Of a DNA stretch of 64,000 nucleotides, positions 26,293 to 35,310 are shown in pieces (position 1 is the stretch's first letter; each line of letters opens with the position of its first letter). The DNA is taken from positions 62,001-126,000 of the forward strand of contig NZ_WQNE01000004.1 in NCBI RefSeq assembly GCF_009759665.1. Reading direction: 5' to 3'. Below the pieces are notes generated by a model that saw only the letters and a list, made by a program, of their open reading frames with translations, was not told the origin of the DNA and searched no databases. The position numbers and the translations under genes were made by a program. The DNA is from Bradyrhizobium cajani. Lineage in GTDB: Bacteria; Pseudomonadota; Alphaproteobacteria; Rhizobiales; Xanthobacteraceae.

Positions 26293-27153
26293 ATGAATGC
26301 CTCGCCCTCCCCATCGGTCCCGCCGGCCGGCTCGGCCGGGCCTGACGCGCTGCGGACGCTGCTGGAACGGCCGCTTCCGGCGGTGATGGGGGTGCTCAAC
26401 ATCACCCCGGATTCCTTCTCGGACGGCGGCGAGTTCATCGCACCCGAACAGGCGCTGGAGCGGGCACGGGCGATGGTCGATGCCGGCGTCGACATCATCG
26501 ATATCGGCGCAGAGTCCACCCGGCCCTACAAGGGCGCCCGGCCGGTCACCGCAGCGGACGAGCTTGACCGGCTGAAGCCGGTGCTGGCCGGCGTGGTGGC
26601 GCTCGGCGTGCCCGTGTCGATCGACAGCATGAAGGCCGAGGTGGTGGCCTACGCGCTCGACCAGGGGGCTGCGATCGCCAACGACGTCTGGGGCCTGCAG
26701 CGCGACGCCGGCATGGCGGCGCTGGTTGCCGCGCGAGGCGTCCCCGTCATCGTCATGCACAACCGCGACAGCGTCGATTCCGCCATCGACATCATGGCGG
26801 ACATGAAGGCGTTCTTCCTGCGCTCGCTGGACATCGCCGCCAAGGCCGGCATTGCACGCGAGAAGATCGTGCTCGATCCCGGCATCGGCTTCGGCAAGAC
26901 TGCCGAGCAGAGCATCATCGCGCTGGCGCGGCTGCGGGAGTTCGACATGTTCGGCCTGCCGATCCTGGTCGGCGCCTCGCGCAAGCGCTTCATCGCCTCG
27001 GTATCGCCGTCGGAGCCGAAGGAGCGCCTCGCCGGCTCGATTGCCGCACATCTGATCGCCGCGCAGATGGGCGCAAGGATCATCCGGACCCATGACGTCG
27101 CCGAGACCTTGCAGGCCCTGCGGGTCGCAAACGCAATCGAGAGCAAGCAATGA
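26293..27153 (+). CDS. folP: Dihydropteroate synthase
   Basis: A 286-residue dihydropteroate synthase, which condenses 6-hydroxymethyl-7,8-dihydropterin pyrophosphate with p-aminobenzoate. The family signatures are intact: MGVLNITPDSFSDGG (about residue 35), DIIDIGAESTRP (about 70), the pterin-site Asp in VSIDSMKAEV (about 115), IANDVWG, and the C-terminal GASRKRFI and RTHDV. ATG 26293 lies just after a purine stretch; an upstream GTG-type extension is not family-like. It is first of folP-folB-folK, overlapping folB by 4 bp (ATGA). Confidence 0.95.
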   Translation: MNASPSPSVPPAGSAGPDALRTLLERPLPAVMGVLNITPDSFSDGGEFIAPEQALERARAMVDAGVDIIDIGAESTRPYKGARPVTAADELDRLKPVLAGVVALGVPVSIDSMKAEVVAYALDQGAAIANDVWGLQRDAGMAALVAARGVPVIVMHNRDSVDSAIDIMADMKAFFLRSLDIAAKAGIAREKIVLDPGIGFGKTAEQSIIALARLREFDMFGLPILVGASRKRFIASVSPSEPKERLAGSIAAHLIAAQMGARIIRTHDVAETLQALRVANAIESKQ

Positions 27154-27518
27154 CCGATACGATCTTCGTGACCGGCCTGTCGATCCATGCCCGCCACGGC
27201 GTGATGGATCATGAAACCGAAGTCGGCCAGCGCTTCGTGATCGATCTCGAGCTCTACACCGACCTGTCGGAGCCTTCGCGCAGCGACCGGCTGGCCGATA
27301 CGGTGTCCTACGCCGAAGTCGTGGCGACCACGACAGCGGCGTTCAAGAACACCAATTACAAGCTGCTGGAGCGCGCGGCCGGCGCGGTGGCCGATGCCAT
27401 CCTGTCGCACTTCCCGCGCATCCGCGCGGTGAAGATCACGGTGCACAAGCCACATGCGCCGATCGCCGCGATCTTCGACGACGTCGGCATCATGCTGACG
27501 CGCTCGCGGCACCCCTAA
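27150..27518 (+). CDS. folB: Dihydroneopterin aldolase
   Basis: A 122-residue dihydroneopterin aldolase, giving 6-hydroxymethyl-7,8-dihydropterin and glycolaldehyde. Motifs are GLSIHARHGVMDHETEVGQRF near the start, with the conserved Glu, and SYAEVVATTTAAFKN in the middle, with YKLLERAAGAVADAIL and VKITVHKPHAPI at the end, including the catalytic Lys. It overlaps folP by 4 bp and is separated from folK by one nucleotide, so translation is coupled. Confidence 0.92.
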   Translation: MTDTIFVTGLSIHARHGVMDHETEVGQRFVIDLELYTDLSEPSRSDRLADTVSYAEVVATTTAAFKNTNYKLLERAAGAVADAILSHFPRIRAVKITVHKPHAPIAAIFDDVGIMLTRSRHP

Positions 27519-27519
27519 C

Positions 27520-28011
27520 ATGGCAAGCGTGCTGATCGCACTCGGCGGCAATGTCGGCGACGTCCGCGCGACATTCGGCAAGGCGATCGCGCACATCTGC
27601 GGCATGGCGCAAGGCGTGCTGATCGCGCGCTCGTCGGACTATGCGACGCCGCCCTGGGGCGACGAGGACCAGGATCCCTTCATGAATGCCTGCATCGAGA
27701 TCGAGACCAGCCTCGATCCGCATGCCCTGCTGTTCGTGCTCCAGAAGGTCGAGCAGAAGTTCGGCCGCACGCGGACCAAGGAGCGGCGCTGGGGCCCGCG
27801 CACGCTCGATCTCGACATGATCGCCTATGACGATGTCAGCTTGCAGAAGCCCGACCTGACCTTGCCGCATCCGCGCCTGTTCGAACGGGCCTTCGTGCTG
27901 GTGCCGCTGGCCGAAATCGCGCCCGACCGCGTGATCTCAGGCATTCGTGTGCGTGACGGCCTCGCCAGCGTCTCGACGCAAGGCATTGAGCGGCTTCCGG
28001 ATACCGGTTAA
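27520..28011 (+). CDS. folK: 6-hydroxymethyl-7,8-dihydropterin pyrophosphokinase
   Basis: A 163-residue HPPK enzyme that transfers pyrophosphate from ATP to the pterin used by FolP. The signature RRWGPRTLDLDMIAYD (about residue 87) carries the Mg-binding Asp pair, and LIALGGNVGDV is the N-terminal motif; YATPPWGDEDQDPFMNAC forms the substrate loop. It is the last gene of the folate operon; mutA starts 81 bp later on the same strand. Confidence 0.93.
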   Translation: MASVLIALGGNVGDVRATFGKAIAHICGMAQGVLIARSSDYATPPWGDEDQDPFMNACIEIETSLDPHALLFVLQKVEQKFGRTRTKERRWGPRTLDLDMIAYDDVSLQKPDLTLPHPRLFERAFVLVPLAEIAPDRVISGIRVRDGLASVSTQGIERLPDTG

Positions 28012-28092
28012 CCAAAAACAACCGTTTGCAGGGACGGTCCGCCGTGGCAATTTCGCCTGCGAATAACAAGATGTTCGGGAGCCCCGCGCCGC

Positions 28093-29964
28093 ATGACCTC
28101 CGTGACTGACGACCTGCCGCTGGCGGCGGATTTTCCCAAGGCGACGGCCGAAGACTGGCGCAAGCTGGTCGACGGCGTGCTGAAGGGCGCGCCGTTCGAG
28201 AAGCTGGTCGGCAAGACCTATGACGGGCTGAAGATCGATCCGCTCTATCCGCGCGCCAAGGGCGTTGCGCCCGTGATGGGACGGCCGGCGGCGGCGCCGT
28301 GGCAGATCATGCAGCGGGTCGACCATCCCGATGCAGCTGCGGCAAATGCGCAGGCACTGACCGATCTCGAGAATGGCGCGACGGGGCTTGCGCTGGTGTT
28401 CGCCGGCGGCAGTGGCGCTCACGGCTTCGGCCTGGAACCTTCCGCCGATGCGGTCGCCAAAGTCCTGAAGGACGTCCATCTCGATGCCGGTATCGGCCTC
28501 GAGCTCCAGATCGGGCCGCAATCGCGGATGGCGGCGATCCATGTCGCGGAATATGTGAAGGGCAAGGGCATCGATCCCGCGGCCTGCGACATCCGCTTCG
28601 GGCTCGACCCGCTCGCGGCCGGCGCGGTGTGGGGGCACAGCCCGTATACCTGGGACGAGATCGTTCCCGCGGTGACCGGCGCGATCAAGGGCCTCGCCGC
28701 GCTCGGATTCAAGGGACCGTTCGCGTCCGCCGACGGACGCGTGATCCACGATGCCGGTGGATCGGAGGCGCAGGAGCTCGCCTTCGTTCTCGCCTGCAGC
28801 GTCGCCTATCTGCGCGCGATCGAAAGCACCGGCATTCCGCTGGAAGCCGCGCAAGGCATGGTCTATGCGCGGCTCGCCGCAGATGCCGACCAGTTCCTGA
28901 CCATGGCGAAATTCCGCGCATTGCGGCTGCTGTGGGCGCGCATCGAAACGGCCTGCGGGCTCGCGCCAAAACCGTTGTTCATCGCTGCCGATACGGCCTG
29001 GCGCATGCTGACGCAGCGCGACCCTTACGTGAACATGCTGCGCGCGACCATGGCGACGTTCGCGGCCGGGCTCGCCGGCGCCAATGCGATCACCGTGCTG
29101 CCGCATACGCTCGCGCTCGGCCTGCCCGATCCGTTCGCGCGGCGCGTGGCGCGCAACACGCAACTCCTGCTGCTGGAAGAGAGCAACCTCGCCAAGGTCA
29201 GCGATCCCGCCGCCGGTGCAGGCGGCATCGAGACGCTGACGGCGCAGCTTTGCGACGCGGCCTGGACGCTGTTCCAGGAGAGCGAGAAAGCCGGCGGCGC
29301 CTTCGCCGCGCTTCAGCAGGGCCTGTTCCAGAGCAAGGTCGCGGCTGCGCGCAAGGCGCGCGAGGCCAACATCGCAAAGCGCCGCGACGTGCTGACCGGC
29401 GCCAGCGAGTTTCCGAATCTGCATGAGAGCGAAACGGCGGTGCTGAAGGCAACGCCGGTCGCGCTCGCGCCTTACGGCGAGCAGAAATACAAGTTCGACG
29501 CGCTGCCGCCGATCCGGCTGGCGGAACCCTTCGAGGCGCTGCGCGACAAATCCGATGCGGCGTTGAAGGCGCGCGGCGCGCGGCCAAAAGTGTTCCTGGC
29601 CAATCTCGGCACGCCGGCCGATTTCACGGCGCGGGCAACCTTCGCCAAGAGCTTCTTCGAGGCCGGCGGCATTCAGGCCCTCGACAGCGAGGGTTTTGCC
29701 GATCCGGCCCAGCTGGCCGCGGCGTTCAAGGCCTCCGGCGCCGAGCTTGCCTGCCTTTGTTCCAGCGACAAGGTCTATGCGGAACAGGCCGAAGCCGCAG
29801 CGAAGGCCCTGCAAACGGCAGGCAGCAGACATATCTATCTGGCAGGCCGCCCGACCGAAGCCGAGGCGGCCCTGCGCACGGCCGGCGTCGCCGGTTTCGT
29901 CTTCGCCGGCGGTGACGCGCTTGCGACACTGCAGGACGCCTATCGGCGGATGGAGCTGCCATGA
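28093..29964 (+). CDS. mutA: Methylmalonyl-CoA mutase small (beta) subunit
   Basis: A 623-residue non-catalytic subunit of heterodimeric methylmalonyl-CoA mutase. The N-terminal TIM-barrel part matches the family (DPLYPRAKG, GPFASADGRVIHDAGGS, YLRAIESTGIPLEAAQGMV, MLTQRDPYVNMLRATMATF). The C-terminal Rossmann part lacks the DxHxxG cobalamin motif and instead has KVFLANLGTPADFTARA, as expected for the small chain. It pairs with MutB at 30643 for propionyl-CoA metabolism. It overlaps the GFA gene downstream by 4 bp (ATGA), so a GFA protein and a small ORF lie between the two subunit genes, which is unusual. Confidence 0.9.
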   Translation: MTSVTDDLPLAADFPKATAEDWRKLVDGVLKGAPFEKLVGKTYDGLKIDPLYPRAKGVAPVMGRPAAAPWQIMQRVDHPDAAAANAQALTDLENGATGLALVFAGGSGAHGFGLEPSADAVAKVLKDVHLDAGIGLELQIGPQSRMAAIHVAEYVKGKGIDPAACDIRFGLDPLAAGAVWGHSPYTWDEIVPAVTGAIKGLAALGFKGPFASADGRVIHDAGGSEAQELAFVLACSVAYLRAIESTGIPLEAAQGMVYARLAADADQFLTMAKFRALRLLWARIETACGLAPKPLFIAADTAWRMLTQRDPYVNMLRATMATFAAGLAGANAITVLPHTLALGLPDPFARRVARNTQLLLLEESNLAKVSDPAAGAGGIETLTAQLCDAAWTLFQESEKAGGAFAALQQGLFQSKVAAARKAREANIAKRRDVLTGASEFPNLHESETAVLKATPVALAPYGEQKYKFDALPPIRLAEPFEALRDKSDAALKARGARPKVFLANLGTPADFTARATFAKSFFEAGGIQALDSEGFADPAQLAAAFKASGAELACLCSSDKVYAEQAEAAAKALQTAGSRHIYLAGRPTEAEAALRTAGVAGFVFAGGDALATLQDAYRRMELP

Positions 29965-30425
29965 CCGACACCAGCAAACCCGTTCTCACCGGCGGCTGCC
30001 AATGCGGCGCGGTGCGCTTTGCGGTCATGACGGCGCCGAACCGGGTCTCGATCTGCCACTGCCGGATGTGCCAGAAGGCGACCGGCGCGCCGTTCGCATC
30101 CTTCGCCGACATCATCAAGACGGATCTTGCCTGGACCAAGGGCAAGCCGTCGTTCTTCCGTTCATCCACCATCGCCGAGCGCGGCTATTGCGCGGCCTGC
30201 GGCACGCCCCTGAGCTTCGGACGCATCGACGGCGACCGGATCGAGATCATGACCGGCAGTTTCGACCGCCCCGACCACGTCGTGCCGACGCGGCAGTTCG
30301 GCACCGAATCCCGCCTCGGCTGGGTGGTCGGCATCTCCAACCTGCCGAGCCAGACCACGCAGCAGAATTACGGACCGGAGAAGATGGCGACCATCGTCAG
30401 CCATCAGCATCCGGATCATGATTGA
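29961..30425 (+). CDS. GFA family zinc protein inside the mut operon
   Basis: A 154-residue GFA-fold protein. Zinc-binding motifs are GGCQCGAVRF, CHCRMCQK and CAACGTPL. It is longer than the 4071 paralogue, with a C-terminal NYGPEKMATIVSHQHPDHD tail rich in His and Asp. Its start overlaps the mutA stop (ATGA), showing translational coupling. The position between mutase subunits suggests a role beside MutAB, for example handling a thiol or aldehyde by-product, but this is inference. Confidence 0.85.
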   Translation: MTDTSKPVLTGGCQCGAVRFAVMTAPNRVSICHCRMCQKATGAPFASFADIIKTDLAWTKGKPSFFRSSTIAERGYCAACGTPLSFGRIDGDRIEIMTGSFDRPDHVVPTRQFGTESRLGWVVGISNLPSQTTQQNYGPEKMATIVSHQHPDHD

Positions 30426-30451
30426 GGAACGCCGCATCGAGGCAGCAACTC

Positions 30452-30646
30452 ATGATGAGATATGACAGGCTGTGGAAGCTCGGAAGACTGTTACGGGTCT
30501 TGATAGAGTGGGACATCGAAGTCGCCCGGCTGATCTGGGCCGGGACTGGTGCAATGACTGAGAAGCGGTTCGACGATCCGGTCTACAAGAAGAATGTTCA
30601 GAGACTGATCGAACGAAACTGCAGGTTTGAGGAATCCAAGGGATGA
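30452..30646 (+). CDS. Small ORF coupled to mutB
   Basis: A 64-residue basic protein starting [14 protein letters not shown], with an amphipathic helical pattern and [12 protein letters not shown] near the C-terminus. GAGG lies about 10 nt upstream of ATG 30452. Its stop overlaps the mutB start (ATGA at 30643), and it starts 26 bp after the GFA stop, so the arrangement strongly suggests it is translated. I know no family for it. An alternative start at 30422 exists but overlaps the GFA stop. Confidence 0.5.
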   Translation: MMRYDRLWKLGRLLRVLIEWDIEVARLIWAGTGAMTEKRFDDPVYKKNVQRLIERNCRFEESKG

Positions 30647-32799
30647 GCCGCATTCCCAATTTCGCCGATGTCGCCTTCGCGCGAGCCACAACCGCCGCGC
30701 CAGCCGGCAGCGCCGAGCCGTGGCTGACGCCCGAGGGCATCCTGGTGAAGCCCGCTTATGGCGAGGCCGATCTTGCCGGGCTTGATTTCCTCGAGACCTA
30801 TCCGGGCATCACGCCGTACCTGCGCGGCCCTTACCCGACGATGTATGTCAACCAGCCCTGGACGGTGCGGCAATATGCCGGCTTCTCCACGGCGGAGGAT
30901 TCCAACGCGTTCTACCGCCGCAATCTCGCGGCCGGACAGAAGGGCCTTTCGGTCGCCTTCGATCTCGCCACCCATCGCGGCTATGACTCAGATCATCCGC
31001 GCGTCGGCGGCGACGTCGGCATGGCCGGTGTGGCGATCGATTCCATCTACGACATGCGCACGCTGTTCGCGGGGATTCCGCTCGACCAGATGAGCGTGTC
31101 CATGACCATGAACGGCGCGGTGCTACCGATCCTCGCGCTCTACGTCGCCGCCGCCGAGGAACAGGGCGTGCCGCCGGAAAAGCTCTCGGGAACGATTCAG
31201 AACGACATTCTGAAAGAGTTCATGGTGCGCAACACCTATATCTATCCGCCGGCGCCCTCGATGCGGATCATCTCGGACATCTTCGCCTACACCTCCACGA
31301 GGATGCCGAAGTACAACTCGATCTCGATCTCCGGCTATCACATGCAGGAGGCCGGCGCGACGCAGGACCTCGAGCTCGCCTACACGCTCGCCGACGGCGT
31401 CGAATATCTTCGCGCCGGCCTTGCCGCAGGCCTCGATGTCGACCGCTTCGCGCCGCGCCTGTCGTTCTTCTGGGCGATCGGCATGAACTTCTTCATGGAA
31501 GTCGCCAAGATGCGCGCCGCGCGGCTGCTCTGGGCGAAGCTGCTGAAGCCCTTCAACCCGAAGGACCCGCGCTCGCTGTCGCTGCGCACGCATTGCCAGA
31601 CCTCGGGCTGGTCGCTCACCGCGCAGGACGTCTTCAACAATGTGATGCGCACGACCGTGGAGGCGATGGCGGCCACGCAAGGCCACACCCAGTCGCTGCA
31701 CACCAACGCGCTCGACGAAGCGCTGGCCTTGCCGACCGATTTCTCGGCGCGTATCGCCCGCAACACCCAGCTCTTCCTGCAGCAGGAGAGCGGCACCACT
31801 CGCATCATCGATCCCTGGGGCGGCTCGTACTATGTCGAGCGGCTGACGCGCGACCTCGCGGCCAAAGCCTGGAGCCACATCCAGGAGGTCGAGGAGCTCG
31901 GCGGCATGGCGAAGGCGATCGAAGCCGGCGTGCCCAAGCTGCGCATCGAGGAGGCCTCGGCCAAGACCCAGGCTCGGATCGATGCCGGCAAGCAGGCGGT
32001 GATCGGCGTCAACAAGTACAAGCCGACCGATGAGGCGCCGATCGAGATCCTTAAAGTGGACAACACCAATGTCCGGCGCTTGCAGATCGACAAGCTGACG
32101 CGGCTGAAATCCGAGCGCAGCCAGAAGGACGTCGATGCCGCGCTTGCCGCGCTGACGCGCTCGGCCGGCGAAGGCAACGGCAATCTGCTCGCGCTCGCCA
32201 TCGACGCAGCGCGGGCCAAGGCGACCGTCGGCGAAATCTCTGACGCAATGGAGAAAGTGTTCGGCCGGCATCGCGCCGAGATCAAATCCATCACCGGCGT
32301 CTACAAGCGGGAGGCGTCCAGCATGGGCAGCCAGGTCGAGAAGGTTCAGGCGCTGATCGATGCCTTCGAGGAGGCGGAAGGCCGCCGCCCGCGCATTCTG
32401 GTCGCCAAGATCGGCCAGGACGGCCATGACCGCGGCCAGAAGGTGATTGCCTCGGCGTTCGCCGATATCGGCTTCGACGTCGACATCGGGCCGCTGTTCG
32501 CCACCGCCGACGAAGCCGCGCGGCAGGCGGTCGAGAACGACGTGCATATCCTCGGTGTCTCCTCGCTCGCCGCCGCGCATCTGACTGCAGTGCCGGAGCT
32601 GAAGGCCGCGCTGAAGAAGCAGGGCCGCGACGACATCATGATCATCGTCGGCGGCGTGGTGCCGCCGCAGGATTACGATGCGCTCTACGCCGCCGGTGCC
32701 GAGGCGATCTTCCCGCCGGGCACCGTGATCGCAGAGGCCGCCGAGGAGCTGATCCGCAAGCTGAACGCGCGGCTCGGGCATAGCGAGGCGGCGGAGTAG
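30643..32799 (+). CDS. mutB: Methylmalonyl-CoA mutase large (catalytic) subunit
   Basis: A 718-residue catalytic subunit that converts (R)-methylmalonyl-CoA to succinyl-CoA with adenosylcobalamin. Substrate-site motifs are [13 protein letters not shown] (about residue 65), [15 protein letters not shown], and [12 protein letters not shown]. The C-terminal cobalamin domain has the DxHxxG motif in [11 protein letters not shown] (about residue 590), then [10 protein letters not shown] and [10 protein letters not shown]. It starts within the stop of the 64-aa ORF. MeaB, its GTPase chaperone, is encoded about 4.6 kb downstream on the same strand. Together with MutA it forms the mutase of the propionate pathway. 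Confidence 0.97.
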   Translation: MSRIPNFADVAFARATTAAPAGSAEPWLTPEGILVKPAYGEADLAGLDFLETYPGITPYLRGPYPTMYVNQPWTVRQYAGFSTAEDSNAFYRRNLAAGQKGLSVAFDLATHRGYDSDHPRVGGDVGMAGVAIDSIYDMRTLFAGIPLDQMSVSMTMNGAVLPILALYVAAAEEQGVPPEKLSGTIQNDILKEFMVRNTYIYPPAPSMRIISDIFAYTSTRMPKYNSISISGYHMQEAGATQDLELAYTLADGVEYLRAGLAAGLDVDRFAPRLSFFWAIGMNFFMEVAKMRAARLLWAKLLKPFNPKDPRSLSLRTHCQTSGWSLTAQDVFNNVMRTTVEAMAATQGHTQSLHTNALDEALALPTDFSARIARNTQLFLQQESGTTRIIDPWGGSYYVERLTRDLAAKAWSHIQEVEELGGMAKAIEAGVPKLRIEEASAKTQARIDAGKQAVIGVNKYKPTDEAPIEILKVDNTNVRRLQIDKLTRLKSERSQKDVDAALAALTRSAGEGNGNLLALAIDAARAKATVGEISDAMEKVFGRHRAEIKSITGVYKREASSMGSQVEKVQALIDAFEEAEGRRPRILVAKIGQDGHDRGQKVIASAFADIGFDVDIGPLFATADEAARQAVENDVHILGVSSLAAAHLTAVPELKAALKKQGRDDIMIIVGGVVPPQDYDALYAAGAEAIFPPGTVIAEAAEELIRKLNARLGHSEAAE

Positions 32800-32836
32800 A
32801 TGATAGACTGGCCGCGTAGCCGGCCAGGGTCTGTCC

Positions 32837-33133
32837 ATGACACGTGACGAAATCGTCGCTGCGATACGACAGAACGCGGATGCCATCAAAGGCAAAGGCG
32901 TGTCGAAGCTCGCCATCCTCGGCTCGCGGGCCGGCGAAGACTACCGCGCCGACAGCGACATCGACATCCTGGTCGAGGTCGAACCGGAGACCACCTTCTC
33001 GCTGCTCAACCTGATCGACGTCGAACACATCATCGAGGATGCGACCGGCTTGCAGACGCAGGCAACCGTTCGCCGCTCGATGTCCCCGCGCTTTGCGCCG
33101 CACAGCGCTGACGACATTGTTGAAATATTCTGA
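32837..33133 (+). CDS. MNT-type nucleotidyltransferase domain protein
   Basis: A 98-residue minimal nucleotidyltransferase. The catalytic motif is present as AILGSRAGEDYRADSDIDILVEVE (Gly-Ser and the Asp-x-Asp pair, about residues 28-45). A C-terminal IDVEHIIEDATGLQ is usual in the family. MNT proteins usually act with a HEPN (HepT) partner as antitoxin or AMPylating enzyme, but no HEPN-like frame lies on either side; the next gene is a small exported protein. It may be an orphan module or an unrelated nucleotidyltransferase. Confidence 0.8.
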   Translation: MTRDEIVAAIRQNADAIKGKGVSKLAILGSRAGEDYRADSDIDILVEVEPETTFSLLNLIDVEHIIEDATGLQTQATVRRSMSPRFAPHSADDIVEIF

Positions 33134-33155
33134 CGCTCACGCAGGGGCACCATCC

Positions 33156-33386
33156 TTGAAGTTCATGACCGGTTTGAGCGTCGCCCTGGCGCTGAGCGCA
33201 ACGTGCGTGTTTTCCGCCCTCGCCGCCGACCCCAAGCCTGACGCCGTGGTCATGAGCAAGAGCATCGAGGCGCGCGTCTTTCTCGACGACAGGATCAAAG
33301 CCGATGCGGCGCTCGCCTATCTGACTGCGGAAGGCACCCGCATCTTCGGCGGCGCGCGGCCGAAGGGCGACGCGGACGGGCCGTGA
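33156..33386 (+). CDS. Small exported hypothetical protein
   Basis: About 76 residues, with a signal peptide (GLSVALALSATCVFSALA then ADPKPD) and a short helical mature domain (MSKSIEARVFLDDRIKADA, LAYLTAEGTRIFGG). I start at TTG 33156 (giving MKF), which places two more residues before the signal helix; ATG 33165 is the alternative. It lies 22 bp after the nucleotidyltransferase. Function unknown; no homologous family is recalled. Confidence 0.5.
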   Translation: MKFMTGLSVALALSATCVFSALAADPKPDAVVMSKSIEARVFLDDRIKADAALAYLTAEGTRIFGGARPKGDADGP

Positions 33387-33393
33387 GCGGCCG

Positions 33394-33885
33394 CTAGCTG
33401 GATCGCGGACGGGTCCGCGCCAGTGTCCGCGCAAGTGAATCCGTCCAGTCGGGGATCCAGGAGCCAAACAGGGCTTGCCAGCGATCGGCGTCCGCAGGTT
33501 CCGTATCGAGGGCGACCGACCATTCGATGAGGGTGCGGTTGCCCTCGATGATCGGGCGCAGATGCATGGTGCCCTGGTAGCGCGTCGGCCCTGGCGCTTG
33601 GTCCCCCGCTTGGCTTCCGGCATCCTGCGGATACGGCAGCGCTTCGAGACCGGCATAGGTCAACGTGTGCTGCCGATCCGAGTGATCGACCAGGCGCTGG
33701 CGGATCCAGTTTCCGAGGTAGCAGAAGCGCCTGATGGCGCCGACTTCATCGCCGCGCTTGTCGTCTTCGATCAGGCTCTCGCTCACCCCATCGATATAAG
33801 CGGGGTAGTTGTTGAAATCGCGGATCAGCGACCAGACGTCGTCCAGCGGACGGTCCAACACGGCGCTGTAATAGGCTTGGGTCAT
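33394..33885 (-). CDS. SRPBCC (START/Bet v1-like) family protein
   Basis: A 163-residue protein with the SRPBCC fold pattern: N-terminal strand and helix (AYYSAVLDRPLDDVWSLIRDF, YPAYIDGVSESLIED), central strands (IRRFCYLGNWIRQRLVDHS), YQGTMHLRPIIEGN and a long C-terminal helix (DSLARTLARTRP). Such proteins bind hydrophobic ligands or act as polyketide cyclases. I start it at ATG 33885; longer frames have no family support. It is on the opposite strand from its neighbours in the mut-tct block. Confidence 0.75.
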   Translation of the reverse strand: MTQAYYSAVLDRPLDDVWSLIRDFNNYPAYIDGVSESLIEDDKRGDEVGAIRRFCYLGNWIRQRLVDHSDRQHTLTYAGLEALPYPQDAGSQAGDQAPGPTRYQGTMHLRPIIEGNRTLIEWSVALDTEPADADRWQALFGSWIPDWTDSLARTLARTRPRSS

Positions 33886-34101
33886 CGGAGGCGTCCCTTT
33901 GGTTTTCGCTACGCACTCAGGTTGGTGACTTGCGCCGGCAAAACCCACCCGATTTCCGACTGCCCATCCCGACCGGCGTCCGGCTTCACACAACGCAGCG
34001 ATCTCGTTGGTAGCGCTACCTTGCAGCGGCGCCGCAAAGCCGACTAGAATGCCGCCATTGACAAGAGCGCCCAACGTCACGGGCGCCGCTGGGAGGCATT
34101 C

Positions 34102-35094
34102 ATGTCCAAGATCTCGCGCCGCGCCTTTGCGGCTTCATCTGCCGCAGTCGCCGCATCCGCCGCCTTCGGCTTCAAGCCCGCCCTCGCGCAAGCCTATCCG
34201 GCGCGCCCGGTCACCGTGATCGTGCCCTGGGGCGCCGGTGGCGGCACCGATGCGACTGCGCGCATTGTTGCAGCGCTGCTGGAGAAAGATCACGGCCAGC
34301 CTTTCAACGTGGTCAATCGCACCGGCGGCTCCGGCGTGGTCGGCCATAGCGCGATCGCGACCGCGCAGCCCGACGGCTACACCATCGGCATGCTCACGGT
34401 CGAAATCTCGATGATGCACTGGCAGGGTCTCACCGACCTGACGCCGAAGAGCTACACACCCCTCGCTTTGATGAATGAAGATCCGCCGGGCATCCAGGTC
34501 TCCTCCTCTTCGCCCTACAAGACGGTCAAGGAGCTCGCCGAAGCGATCAAGGCGGCGCCTCCGGGCAAGTTCAAGGCCTCGGGCACCGGCCAGGGCGGCA
34601 TCTGGCATCTGGCGCTGGTCGGCTGGATGCAGGCGATGGGCCTGCCCGCCAACCAGGTCGCGTGGGTGCCGTCGAACGGCGCAGCGCCGGCGATGCAGGA
34701 CCTCGCCGCCGGCGGCCTCGACCTCACCACCTGCTCGGTGCCGGAGGCGCGCGCCATCATCGAGGCCGGTAAGGCCAGGAGCCTTGCCATCATGGCGCCC
34801 GCGCGCAATCCGGTATTCAAGGACGTGCCGACGCTGAAAGAGGCGATGGGCATCGACTATGCGACCGGCGCCTGGCGCGGCATCGGCGCGCCGAAGAACC
34901 TGCCGCCGGAGATCGCTACGAAGCTCACCGCGGCCCTGAAGAAGGTCTATGAGTCCGCCGAGTTCAAGGACTTCATGAGCAATCGCGGCTTCGGCACGGT
35001 GTGGGGCGATGCCGGGCAGTTCGCCAGCTTCATGGACAAGGGCGACGCCCAGATGGGCGAGGCGATGAAGGCCGCGGGTCTGAGCAAGGCGTGA
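34102..35094 (+). CDS. tctC: Tripartite tricarboxylate transporter substrate-binding protein
   Basis: A 330-residue Bug/TctC family periplasmic protein that delivers a carboxylate to the TctAB membrane pair. The N-terminus has a twin-arginine-like signal (SRRAFAASSAAVAASAA, ending ALAQA). The mature part has the family signatures PARPVTVIVPWGAGGGTDATAR (in two parts), NVVNRTGGSGVVGHSAIA, PDGYTIGM and PAMQDLAAGGLDLT. The ligand (citrate, other di- or tricarboxylate) cannot be read. It is first of tctC-tctB-tctA, with a family C repeat between it and tctB. Confidence 0.92.
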   Translation: MSKISRRAFAASSAAVAASAAFGFKPALAQAYPARPVTVIVPWGAGGGTDATARIVAALLEKDHGQPFNVVNRTGGSGVVGHSAIATAQPDGYTIGMLTVEISMMHWQGLTDLTPKSYTPLALMNEDPPGIQVSSSSPYKTVKELAEAIKAAPPGKFKASGTGQGGIWHLALVGWMQAMGLPANQVAWVPSNGAAPAMQDLAAGGLDLTTCSVPEARAIIEAGKARSLAIMAPARNPVFKDVPTLKEAMGIDYATGAWRGIGAPKNLPPEIATKLTAALKKVYESAEFKDFMSNRGFGTVWGDAGQFASFMDKGDAQMGEAMKAAGLSKA

Positions 35095-35143
35095 CGTTTC
35101 GCAGCTTTCGCGTGAGATGATGCTGGCCGCAGCGTCGAGCACT

Positions 35144-35294
35144 TCTTCACCTCTCCCCGCGTGCGGGGAGAGGTCGGATTCGAGCAAAGCTCGAATTCGG
35201 GTGAGGGGAGCTCTCCGCGAATGCAACTCTCTCCGTCCCTGCGGAGACTTCCCCTCACCCCGACCCTCTCCCCGCAAGCGGGGCGAGGGAGAAG
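35144..35294. repeat. Family C composite palindromic repeat (copy 1)
   Basis: An element of about 150 bp built of CTCTCCCCGC-type arms and their complements (CACCTCTCCCCGCGTGCGGG and CCGCAAGCGGGGCGAGGG ends), with internal CCCCTCACCCCGACC and GGGTGAGGGGAG segments. It lies in the 216-bp gap between tctC and tctB, inside an operon. A related copy lies between cusB and cusA at 57060-57224. Confidence 0.85.
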
Positions 35295-35310
35295 ACTAGG
35301 ACCCTTCCCC

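Noticed and set aside
27937..29832. Long minus-strand frame opposite mutA
   Set aside because: Antisense shadow of mutA; no family resemblance.
31123..32916. Long open frame on the minus strand opposite mutB
   Set aside because: It is the antisense shadow of a certain mutB gene in high-GC DNA; its composition is Arg/His/Leu/Asp-rich without any domain.
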